Made by a program: the position numbers and the translations under genes. A stretch of 6,697 bases of DNA, taken from an uncultured Sutterella sp. GTDB lineage: Bacteria; Pseudomonadota; Gammaproteobacteria; Burkholderiales; Burkholderiaceae_F. Shown one piece after another: positions 1-6,036 of the stretch (its first letter is position 1; every line of letters starts with the position of its first letter). The DNA lies in assembly GCA_934249275.1 (NCBI GenBank), contig CAKQKT010000098.1, positions 1-6,697 on the forward strand, given 5' to 3'. Below the pieces are notes generated by a model. It ran no database searches, had not been told where the DNA came from, and was given only the letters and a program-made list of their open reading frames with translations.

Positions 1-146
1 GCCAGATTTTTTCTGTCTGGCAGGGCTCTTGAGGTTTCGCGTTATCTAGATAGCAGATTTACCGCGGAGTTCGGGTTTCAAACCGCCCGTTCATCTTTAC
101 AGAACTTGACATTCGCATCACAAATCGACGAAAAGCTTCATGCCTG
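1..146. other. Non-coding stretch at the left edge
   Basis: No open frame with a start and ribosome site is visible here. It has a 6-bp inverted repeat GCCAGA/TCTGGC (1-6 and 16-21) around a T-rich loop, a 10-bp palindrome TATCTAGATA (43-52), and a lone TTGACA (106-111) without a good -10 box at the right distance. The neighbouring gene on the left lies outside the window, so the role of these elements cannot be decided. Confidence 0.4.
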
Positions 147-181
147 AAGAAACGGCCGGCGAACAATCGGTTCCGCCGGCC
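147..181 (-). terminator. Intrinsic terminator after the frameshifted gene
   Basis: Bases 154-161 (GGCCGGCG) pair with 174-181 (CGCCGGCC) as an 8-bp GC stem. It extends inward by three more pairs past one bulged base. On the minus strand it is followed by GTTTCTT, a modest U-rich tail. It starts about 30 bases past the stop codon at 210, as expected for the end of this gene's transcript. The tail is interrupted, so efficiency may be moderate. Confidence 0.65.
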
Positions 182-209
182 TTCGTGCAAAAAACACTGT
201 CTCGATCAC

Positions 210-1489
210 TTACATGATGGTGAGCACCATGCGCGGCGTCCCGTCGGGGTTTCCGAGCGTTTCGGGATCCACGCCTTCGGGCGCGAAGACGAGTTCGGAC
301 GGACCGCCCGGGAGGCGGACATTGATGATGTCGAGTCCTTCATCCGCCTTCACCTCGCGGGTGAGGTCCAGGTCAAGCGCGAGAAGGCATGCGGCGGAGA
401 GGCCTGCGATGTCGATGTCGGCCTCCTGGTCCTCGATGCATTCGAGCACGTTCCCGAGCGACTCAAGCGCGGCGTTGGGCTCGCCCTCCCACATGGCGCG
501 AACGAGCTCGCGCGCGTCGCCCAGTCGGCGTCGGGGCTCATCACGAAGCTCAGCTCCATGACGGCAAGGGCCTTCACGCCGAAGGCTGAGGCATAGTCAT
601 AAGCGGGAAGGGACTTCTCATCAGGCCGGTCATTCTCTTCTGCCACGACCGGCGTCCAGAAGCCGAGGCTCTCAAGAAGTTCGCCCAGGAGCTCGTAATA
701 GCGGCGGTGCTCGGGCTCGTCGGGGAGCTTTTGGAAGAGCGCCATGTTCTTCAGGTCCAGAACGTCCGCGTCAATCAGGTTTTCGAGAATGCCCGGATGG
801 AGAAAGGCCTTTGGAAGAAGAGGGCCCGCATTGGCCTTGTCGGTGCCAAGCCATCCTTCAACCAAAGGACGGACGTAGCGCACGCCAAGACCCGCGTGGC
901 GGTCCAGGTTCAGCATGACCAGATCGGGCACCATGGATCGCTCTTCGGCGGCCTTCGCAAGCGCTTCGCCGTAGACCGTCCCGAGCGTTTCATGGGAAAG
1001 CGTGAAGAGATCCTCGGCCTTGTCGCGCGGCACTGAGACGACCGGTACCGAAGCGGCTGCGGCCTGAGCAAGGGCTTCACCAAGATCCGTGAGTCCGGCA
1101 AGGAGTACGAATCGCGGGCTCTTCAAAAAGAGGGCGTGAAGTCCGGCTGCGACCACGTCGCGCATTTGGCGCATGTCTTCCTTCTCTGGGCCCGCGCCGA
1201 GCACCGGCACGTCGATTTCGGTGAGGATGAAGGCATCGGCATCGAGGCCAAGCAGGTTCTCAAAGAAGCCCGAAGCATCCTCAACGGTCTCGATTTCGGC
1301 GAGCGAACGGAACGAAAGGGACATGCCGGCTGCGCGTGCGGCCTCATGAGGATCGGCCGTAAACCAGTCGGACGGGCCCTTGGCATACCGCAGGCCGCCC
1401 TCACGGAAAAGGTCGATGAAGGGCTTCATGAGGAGCATTTCGGCGTCGCCGGGTTTGTCGATGAGGCCGGGAAGGGCGGATTCGGTCAT
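210..1489 (-). pseudogene. Uncharacterised acidic soluble protein, interrupted by a frameshift
   Basis: I do not recognise this family. The ATG at 1487-1489 has a well-placed AAGGA (1497-1501) seven bases upstream. The first frame gives 323 sensible residues up to a DADW motif (tryptophan codon 521-523). It then changes into a Ser/Arg/Pro/Thr-rich tail, typical of a wrong frame, and stops at 350. From base 518 down, the neighbouring frame carries on with natural composition (DARELVRAMWEGEPN onward) and stops at 210. Adding one base near 519-520 restores a protein of about 426 residues. It is acidic and rich in Ala, Leu, Asp and Glu, with no signal peptide, membrane segment or cysteine-rich motif. 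Residues 125-160 (strand-like FVLL and VPVVSV around a helix) could be an alpha/beta fold, which is only an inference. The gene stands alone between the brnQ terminator and its own terminator. The shift may be a real mutation or a sequencing/assembly error; no clear slippery heptamer for programmed shifting is present. Confidence 0.75.
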
Positions 1490-1496
1490 GCGGATG

Positions 1497-1501
1497 TCCT
1501 T
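1497..1501 (-). promoter_or_regulatory. Ribosome binding site of the frameshifted gene
   Basis: AAGGA on the minus strand, seven bases before the ATG at 1487-1489. This optimal site fixes the start. Its preservation suggests that the frameshift, if real, is recent. Confidence 0.7.
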
Positions 1502-1568
1502 GTTGGTTGATTGAGAGAACAGTCTATCGGAAAAGGCGCTCGGACAACGAATGATTTTTCTGAGTATG

Positions 1569-1601
1569 AAAAAGGCCCCGCTTCGAGTTGAAGGCGGGGC
1601 C
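1569..1601 (-). terminator. Intrinsic terminator after brnQ
   Basis: Bases 1574-1581 (GGCCCCGC) pair perfectly with 1594-1601 (GCGGGGCC). A 12-base interior can add a short TTC/GAA stem. On the minus strand the stem is followed at once by TTTTT (1573 down to 1569). This is a textbook rho-independent terminator about 50 bases after the brnQ stop, and it separates brnQ from the next gene. Confidence 0.9.
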
Positions 1602-1610
1602 TGGGCTTAA

Positions 1611-1637
1611 CTGGCGCGCCGGGAAGAAAGCGCGCAG
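1611..1637 (-). other. GC-rich hairpin between the brnQ stop and its terminator
   Basis: GCGCGC at 1614-1619 pairs with GCGCGC at 1630-1635, and CT/AG (1611-1612 with 1636-1637) extends the stem past one unpaired base. The loop is ten bases. It has no U-tract of its own and lies ten bases before the terminator hairpin. It may protect the mRNA 3' end or assist termination, which is inferred from position only. Confidence 0.45.
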
Positions 1638-1649
1638 TTCAAGTTTGGG

Positions 1650-2990
1650 TTAGGCAGCCTGGCAGCAGGACTTGCAGGGAACCGCAGCCTTGTAGGCGAG
1701 GCCGAGGACGTAGCCGGCGACGGCGAACGGGATCCAGGCGAGGCCGTACTGGGCGAACGGGACGTAGGCCTTGATCAGTTCGGAGACGGCACCGAGGTTC
1801 ACGCCGGCGGTTTCGAGACCGGAGACCAGAGCCATCACGAAGGTGAAGGCGGTGGTGAAGGCATACACGCACTGGCGGCCGCCGAAGAGCTTGTCCGTGA
1901 AGAGGAGCACGATCAGGATCACGCAGAGGGGATAGACGAACATCAGAACCGGGATCGTGGAGACGATGATGGTCTTGAGGCCGAACATGCCGATCAGGAA
2001 GGAAACGACCGTGAAGAGGAAGCAGTACTGCTTGTAGGTCAGACGGCCGACGATTCGCATGAAGTAGGCGGAGCAGCAGGTGATCAGGCCGATCGAGGTC
2101 GTCAGGCAGGCGAGCATCACGATCACGGAGAGGAGCACGGCGCCGAAGTTGCCGAAGAGAACCTTGGCGGTTTCGGCGAGAACCGGAGCGCCCGTTTCCT
2201 GCATGCCGATGGCGCTGACGGATTCGGCGCCGATCTTCGCGATGAAGAAGTAGATCACGGCGAGGAGCGACACGGCGAGAATGCCGGACTTGTAGACCTG
2301 GGCCGTCACTTCGGCACCGGTCTTGGCGCCGCCTTCGCGGACGAAGTTCGTCACGAGCGTGGCAAACACGAACGCAGCGATGGCGTCAAGGGTGTTGTAG
2401 CCGTCGAGCACGCCGGTGACGGTGGCCGTCAGGGCGCCCGTGTAATGCGGAGCGGAGGCCTGCGGAGCGCCGAGCGGATCGATGAGGGACTTGACGATCA
2501 GGGCGCCGAGCGTCAGGACCAGAGCCGGCGTCAGGATCTTGCCCACGCGGTCGACAAGCTTCTGCGGCGTGGCGGCAAGCCAGTACGAAACGGCAAAGAA
2601 GAGGACGAGGAAGACCCAGAGGCCCATTTCAACCTGGCCGGAAGAAAGGAACGGACGCACGCCGATTTCAAAGGCGACCGTGCCCGTACGCGGGATGGCG
2701 AAGCAGGGGCCGATGGCCATGTACACCACGACCGTGTAGAAGAGGCCGTAGAGGGGATGAGCGCGGCCGGCGGCTTCCTGAAGATCATTGCAGCCCGCAT
2801 AGGCCATGGCCATAATGGCAAGAAGCGGAAGGCCCACACCCGTAATGCAGAAGCCGATGAACGCCCAAATGTAGTGATCGCCGGCGGCTTGGCCCATGGA
2901 GGCCGGGAAGATGAGGTTGCCTGCTCCGAAGAGGATCGCGAACAGCATCAGGCCGATCGCGACGAAGCGCTTGTTGTCTGTGTTTTGCAT
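1650..2990 (-). CDS. brnQ: Branched-chain amino acid transport system II carrier (BrnQ)
   Basis: This is an inner-membrane symporter of the LIVCS family, which imports leucine, isoleucine and valine with Na+ or H+. The protein has 446 residues (BrnQ proteins are about 440) and is hydrophobic throughout, consistent with about 12 membrane helices. Family signatures are visible: FGAGNLIFP (21-29), AIPRTGTVAFE (98-108), GYNTLDAIAAFVFA (197-210) and CLTTSIGL (295-302). The frame stays open 17 codons further up to an ATG at 3041. I chose the ATG at 2990 because the family's conserved N-terminus begins right after it (MQNTDNKRFVAIG) and the upstream codons encode an Arg/Thr-rich, non-family stretch. 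The ribosome site before 2990 is weak (AGAAA). The C-terminus ends in an odd cysteine cluster, C439-x-x-C442-C443. The gene is monocistronic, with its own promoter region and terminator. Substrate preference among branched-chain amino acids cannot be read from sequence. Confidence 0.93.
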   Translation of the reverse strand: MQNTDNKRFVAIGLMLFAILFGAGNLIFPASMGQAAGDHYIWAFIGFCITGVGLPLLAIMAMAYAGCNDLQEAAGRAHPLYGLFYTVVVYMAIGPCFAIPRTGTVAFEIGVRPFLSSGQVEMGLWVFLVLFFAVSYWLAATPQKLVDRVGKILTPALVLTLGALIVKSLIDPLGAPQASAPHYTGALTATVTGVLDGYNTLDAIAAFVFATLVTNFVREGGAKTGAEVTAQVYKSGILAVSLLAVIYFFIAKIGAESVSAIGMQETGAPVLAETAKVLFGNFGAVLLSVIVMLACLTTSIGLITCCSAYFMRIVGRLTYKQYCFLFTVVSFLIGMFGLKTIIVSTIPVLMFVYPLCVILIVLLFTDKLFGGRQCVYAFTTAFTFVMALVSGLETAGVNLGAVSELIKAYVPFAQYGLAWIPFAVAGYVLGLAYKAAVPCKSCCQAA

Positions 2991-3070
2991 AGTTTTTCTA
3001 ATGCGGGTTGTGTTTAAGACTCTTGTTCGGGCTCTTGTCATGGCGAACCGTCGTAACGGGGGAGAAGACG

Positions 3071-3097
3071 ATTCGGCCCTGTTTTGAGGCCCTGAAT
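3071..3097 (-). other. Dyad at the predicted 5' end of the brnQ transcript
   Basis: On the minus strand, ATTC-AG-GGCC (3097 to 3088) pairs with GGCC-GAAT (3078 to 3071) as an 8-bp stem with a two-base bulge and a nine-base loop. It begins just downstream of the candidate TATAAT. It could be an operator at the transcription start or a 5' stabilising hairpin. This is inferred from position only. Confidence 0.35.
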
Positions 3098-3100
3098 TGG

Positions 3101-3106
3101 ATTATA
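3101..3106 (-). promoter_or_regulatory. Candidate -10 box of the brnQ promoter
   Basis: An exact TATAAT on the minus strand, about 110 bases before the brnQ ATG. No good -35 hexamer lies 16-18 bases upstream (the region reads ATGCAAAAAACG), so an activator may be needed or the call may be wrong. A second TATAAT lies at 3200-3205, also without a clear -35. Confidence 0.4.
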
Positions 3107-3250
3107 TGTGCAATGTTTCGTTTTTTGCATAAGACAAACAACCTACATGAGGCGGTATTTTGCAAAAACATTGGGCATCGAACCCATTGGGGGACAACAA
3201 TTATAGGGAGGAATGCCTACGTCTTTCGGAGGATTTCGCAAGCGGTTCGA

Positions 3251-3279
3251 TTTTTGCAACTTCGGCGAAATTGCAAAAA
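3251..3279. repeat. 29-bp near-perfect inverted repeat downstream of ppk2
   Basis: TTTTTGCAA (3251-3259) is repeated inverted as TTGCAAAAA (3271-3279). The centre, TTCGGCGAA (3261-3269), is itself a dyad, so the whole element is symmetric apart from one C/A pair. Its right arm doubles as part of the U-tract of the ppk2 terminator. It could be a second, AT-rich termination hairpin or a protein-binding site. Confidence 0.6.
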
Positions 3280-3310
3280 GAAAGGGACCGCAGGCGATGG
3301 CCCGGGTCCC
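3272..3310 (-). terminator. Intrinsic terminator after ppk2
   Basis: Bases 3284-3289 (GGGACC) pair with 3305-3310 (GGTCCC) around a GC-rich 15-base interior. On the minus strand the stem is followed by TTTCTTTTT (3283 to 3275). It lies about 25 bases past the ppk2 stop codon, which fits a rho-independent terminator. Confidence 0.8.
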
Positions 3311-3335
3311 CGGCGTAGATGTCGACAGGTGAAAA

Positions 3336-4517
3336 TCAGTTCTTCGCGCCGATTTCTCCGTTGATGTCAAAGTTGAGCGGATCGCCGTTCGAGGCAAAAA
3401 GTCCGCCTGCGCGTCCGACGATGAGCGGGTCGATGACGCCAATCTTCTTCATGTCGCGGTTGTCGTACGGAATCGACTGAAGAAGCACGCGGATGGCGTT
3501 GAGGCGGCCGCGGCGCTTGTCTTCGTTGCGGATCACGGTCCACGGCGTTTCGGCCGTATCCGTCATCTGGAACATGCGGCGAATGGCCTTCGTGTACTCG
3601 TCCCACTTCTCCATCGAGGCGACGTCGACGGGGGAGAGCTTCCAGCGCTTCAGAGGATTCTCGCGGCGTTCGCGGAAGCGGCGCTTCTGCTCCTCCTGGC
3701 TCACGGCAAGCCAGAACTTGATGATGTGCGTGCCGCCGCGGATGAGGGACTGCTCGAAGCCGCTCACTTCATTGAGGAAGATCTCGCTCTGCTCGGGCGT
3801 GCAGAAGCCCATCACGGGCTCGACCACGGCGCGGTTGTACCAGGAGCGGTCGAAGAAGCAGATTTCGCCCGGATTCGGAAGATGTGCGCAGTAGCGCTGG
3901 AAGTACCACTGGCCGGTTTCGTTTTCAGTCGGCTTCGAAAGAGCCACGGTGCGCGCGCCGCGGGGATTGAGGTTTTCCGTAAAGCGCCTGATCGTGCCGC
4001 CCTTGCCGGCCGCGTCGCGGCCTTCGAAAATGACGATGACCTTGGCCTTCGTGCGCTTCACCCAGTCCTGAAGCTTGAGAAGCTCGACCTGCAGATCATA
4101 AAGCTCGCGCTCGTAGAGCTTGTTCGAGTAGTGGTTCTTGTACGGATAGGCGCCTTCGCGGAACTTGTCCGAAAGGGCGTTCATGTCCGTGGGCTTCTTC
4201 GGGAAGAGCCCGGCCTGATGCGCCTCCTTCACAAGCAGGAGCTTGAAGAGCTCATCACGCTCCAGCTGCGTGAGATCGCGGTTGAGGACGTTGAGAACCT
4301 CGGAGGCGGATTCTTCGGGAGACTCCAGCGGCGTATCGCGAAGCTTGTCGCGAATGTACGTGACGACCTGGGTCATGGAGTCGAAGACGCGGGGCTCGAC
4401 TTTCTTGCCGTCGAGAGAGGCAACCGGGTAGGCGGGCTTCTCTTCAATATCGACAACGTCGAGCGTGCTGCCTTCGGGGTGTTCGTCGTTCTGATTCTGA
4501 CGGCGATCCTTTGCCAT
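3336..4517 (-). CDS. ppk2: Polyphosphate kinase 2 (PPK2 family)
   Basis: PPK2 enzymes transfer phosphate between inorganic polyphosphate and nucleoside di- or monophosphates in the cytoplasm. Residues here count from the ATG at 4523. The P-loop FEGRDAAGKGG is at 166-176, NPRG at 187-189 and QWYFQRY at 205-211. The Walker B-like ICFFDRSWYNR is at 221-231 (Asp225), and the basic lid RFRERRENPLKRWKLSPVD is at 282-300. One PPK2 domain spans about 125-370. It is preceded by about 120 residues of acidic, then helical, sequence that the core does not need, so the protein is longer than the usual 270-300-residue short PPK2. Two ATGs occur at the start. I prefer 4517 (393 residues) because AAGGAG (4525-4530) lies seven bases before it but only one base before the ATG at 4523. 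The gene starts 118 bp after the hydrolase stop and has its own terminator. ADP versus GDP or AMP preference cannot be settled by eye. Confidence 0.93.
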   Translation of the reverse strand: MAKDRRQNQNDEHPEGSTLDVVDIEEKPAYPVASLDGKKVEPRVFDSMTQVVTYIRDKLRDTPLESPEESASEVLNVLNRDLTQLERDELFKLLLVKEAHQAGLFPKKPTDMNALSDKFREGAYPYKNHYSNKLYERELYDLQVELLKLQDWVKRTKAKVIVIFEGRDAAGKGGTIRRFTENLNPRGARTVALSKPTENETGQWYFQRYCAHLPNPGEICFFDRSWYNRAVVEPVMGFCTPEQSEIFLNEVSGFEQSLIRGGTHIIKFWLAVSQEEQKRRFRERRENPLKRWKLSPVDVASMEKWDEYTKAIRRMFQMTDTAETPWTVIRNEDKRRGRLNAIRVLLQSIPYDNRDMKKIGVIDPLIVGRAGGLFASNGDPLNFDINGEIGAKN

Positions 4518-4524
4518 GTGCATT

Positions 4525-4530
4525 CTCCTT
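4525..4530 (-). promoter_or_regulatory. Ribosome binding site that decides the ppk2 start
   Basis: A perfect AAGGAG on the minus strand. It is seven bases from the ATG at 4515-4517 and one base from the ATG at 4521-4523, so the inner ATG is favoured. Confidence 0.7.
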
Positions 4531-4567
4531 GAATATCTGAAATCAATGCAAAAGCGCGTTTATGTCG

Positions 4568-4625
4568 ATTTTAACGCCGGGAGCGGGCATTTGTAACGGG
4601 CGTTTGTGCCATTGACGCCGGCGTT
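4568..4625 (-). promoter_or_regulatory. Candidate ppk2 promoter region with tandem repeats
   Basis: TAAAAT (4568-4573, minus) is a possible -10 box about 50 bases before the ppk2 ATG; the matching -35 (TTACAA at a 17-base spacing) is weak. Just upstream lie two tandem ten-base words, GGGCATTTGT (4585-4594) and GGGCGTTTGT (4598-4607) on the plus strand, with a 13-base period. AACGCCGG (4573-4580) and CCGGCGTT (4618-4625) form a perfect 8-bp inverted repeat around them. I see no U-tract here, so a terminator for the hydrolase gene is not evident and read-through into ppk2 is possible. Confidence 0.3.
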
Positions 4626-4635
4626 TCACGGCACA

Positions 4636-5916
4636 TCACGAAAGCGCCTTTACCGAGTCATACTCTCTGACGGCATGAAGAAGAATTTCGGCGCCCGCAA
4701 GGAAATCGGACATCTGCATCGACTCGTGCGGATTGTGCGAACCTCTGCTGTTGGCCACAAAGAGCATGCAGGTGGGTATTCCGGCGCTCGTCATGACGGC
4801 CGCGTCGTGACCGGCGCCGCTTGCCATCGTGATATGAGGAATGCCGTGCTTCTTCGCAGCGTTGACGAGCCTATCAAACAGCGCCTCATCCGGTACGGCA
4901 GCTTCGCCCACGATCACGTCGTCGAAAACGAAGCGAACGCCGCGGACCTTTTCAATCCTGCGAGCTTCCTCTTCGAGAAGCTCGTGGAAGGCGCGGATCG
5001 TGTCCATGGAAAGGCTTCGCATGTCAAGCCCGAAGGAGACGTCGCCCGAGATGATCGAAATGTCGGCCGTGGCGGGCGTATTGACAACGCCGCACGTAAA
5101 CACAAGATCCTTGCCGTCCTTGAGCCAGGCTTCCCAATGACGGTTCATCGTGTAGAGCAGGTCGGTGAGCGCTGCCACGGCATCATGTCTGTATTCGTAG
5201 TCGACGGCGCCCGAATGTGCGGTCTCGCCGATCACTCGGCAGCGCTTGTGCCTCAGATAACCGCGAATGCCCGTAACGACCGCGGCTCGATTGACGGGTT
5301 CCGCATCGAGCCTCGGGCCCTGTTCGATATGCAGCTCAACAAATGCTGCGATTTTGGAAAGGTCTGTCAAAGGCCGGCCGGAGGCAATGCGATCGACGTC
5401 CACGCCTTTCTCAAGAAGAACATCTCGCAGAAGCCGTCCCGTATCGCGATGCGGCAGATTGAGCTCTTCGGGCTTGAGCCTACCCGTCAAGGCAAGCGAT
5501 CCCGCGTAGGCGCGGCCGAATTCCGGACATTCCTCCATGCGGAACGCAACGATGCTGAAGTCGCGCTCGGGAACAAAGCCCGAATCCTTGAGAAACTTGG
5601 CAACGGCGAGTGGTGCCACAATCCCGGCGAGACCGTCGAAGTTGCCACCCTGCGGCACAGAGTCGGAATGCGAGCCGGATACGAAGGCCGGCAGATCCCG
5701 TTTTCTGCCGGGCAGCGTCATCCAGAGATTCAGCGCCGGATCGACGCGAACTTCAAGCCCAATCGATCGGGCGGCCGCCTTGAGCCGATCATGGACCATG
5801 TCCTCCTCAGGCGTATAGCCTTCACGCGTGACGCCGGCTTCGTCGCGCGTAAGCTCGCGAATGTCGTCAAAAAGTTGGGAGCAGAAAGACTCAACGGAAG
5901 TATGGAAGTCGGACAT
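4636..5916 (-). CDS. M20-family Zn-dependent amidohydrolase (N-carbamoyl-L-amino acid hydrolase / allantoate amidohydrolase type)
   Basis: Enzymes of this group hydrolyse the N-carbamoyl or ureido bond of N-carbamoyl amino acids, beta-ureidopropionate or allantoate, releasing CO2 and ammonia. The protein has 426 residues, close to the usual 410-430. Metal-site motifs are all present: GSHSDS (81-86, His83), GGNFDG (90-95, Asp94), RMEEC (126-130, Glu128/Glu129), ELHIEQG (194-200, His196) and SHNPHE (393-398, His394). SGAGHDA (366-372) and DMRS (298-301) match substrate-site motifs of the family. The central lid/dimer domain runs from about 215 to 330, with ETAHSG (231-236). It is cytosolic, with no signal peptide. 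The ATG at 5914-5916 has GAGG (5925-5928) eight bases upstream. No hydantoinase, dihydropyrimidinase or allantoinase gene is in the window, so the substrate stays open. It lies downstream of a strong terminator and so needs its own promoter; I could not pick one confidently in 5917-5990. Confidence 0.9.
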   Translation of the reverse strand: MSDFHTSVESFCSQLFDDIRELTRDEAGVTREGYTPEEDMVHDRLKAAARSIGLEVRVDPALNLWMTLPGRKRDLPAFVSGSHSDSVPQGGNFDGLAGIVAPLAVAKFLKDSGFVPERDFSIVAFRMEECPEFGRAYAGSLALTGRLKPEELNLPHRDTGRLLRDVLLEKGVDVDRIASGRPLTDLSKIAAFVELHIEQGPRLDAEPVNRAAVVTGIRGYLRHKRCRVIGETAHSGAVDYEYRHDAVAALTDLLYTMNRHWEAWLKDGKDLVFTCGVVNTPATADISIISGDVSFGLDMRSLSMDTIRAFHELLEEEARRIEKVRGVRFVFDDVIVGEAAVPDEALFDRLVNAAKKHGIPHITMASGAGHDAAVMTSAGIPTCMLFVANSRGSHNPHESMQMSDFLAGAEILLHAVREYDSVKALS

Positions 5917-5988
5917 GGACGTCGCCTCATGGTTGGAAATGCAATTCCATCAGTTTAGTCCGTAATGGGCGACTTATAAGCGTCATCC

Positions 5989-6020
5989 AAGAAAAAGGCC
6001 GTCGGATTGAACCGGCGGCC
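5989..6020 (-). terminator. Intrinsic terminator after the four-helix membrane protein gene
   Basis: On the minus strand GGCCGCCGG (6020 to 6012) pairs with CCGACGGCC (6005 to 5997), a nine-position stem with one A/C mismatch and a six-base loop. TTTTTCTT follows. It starts 17 bases past the stop codon at 6037 and isolates this gene from the hydrolase. Confidence 0.88.
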
Positions 6021-6036
6021 TTGATAGTCATTTTCG

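Larger units (their letters stand above)
2991..3335. other. Gene-free control region between ppk2 and brnQ
   Basis: This 345-bp stretch has no supported gene. It is clearly more AT-rich than its flanks. Going right to left it holds the ppk2 terminator, a 29-bp dyad (3251-3279), an upstream TATAAT (3200-3205), a direct repeat CATTGGG (3169-3175 and 3185-3191), a perfect 10-bp palindrome TTTTGCAAAA (3158-3167), a T-run leading to TTTTTTGCAT (3121-3130), the TATAAT at 3101-3106, a dyad at 3071-3097 and a direct repeat CTCTTGT (3020-3026 and 3032-3038). The density of repeats points to regulator binding upstream of brnQ. The regulator is unknown. Confidence 0.55.

Noticed and set aside
65..95. 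tRNA-like T-arm sequence (GGGTTTCAAACC)
   Set aside because: The flanking stems do not pair, and no anticodon arm or acceptor stem can be drawn on either strand.
510..530. Programmed -1 ribosomal frameshift in the unknown gene
   Set aside because: No X-XXY-YYZ slippery heptamer is present at the junction, and I saw no obvious downstream pseudoknot. A simple missing base explains the data better.
3008..3364. 118-codon open frame across the brnQ-ppk2 intergenic region, plus strand
   Set aside because: It starts with TTG without a ribosome site, is rich in Arg, Lys and Cys, and runs through the ppk2 terminator and the dyads.
3143..3442. 99-codon minus-strand frame overlapping the end of ppk2
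   Set aside because: It lies out of frame within ppk2 and then crosses the terminator. The composition is Ser/Arg/Pro/Thr-rich, as expected of a wrong frame.
3726..4532. 268-codon open frame on the plus strand opposite ppk2
   Set aside because: It is antisense to an unmistakable PPK2 and is explained by codon bias in the third position.
4606..5958. 450-codon open frame on the plus strand opposite the hydrolase
   Set aside because: It is a shadow of a GC-rich gene. The minus-strand protein has all M20 motifs and a ribosome site, while this frame gives no recognisable protein and has no well-placed start.
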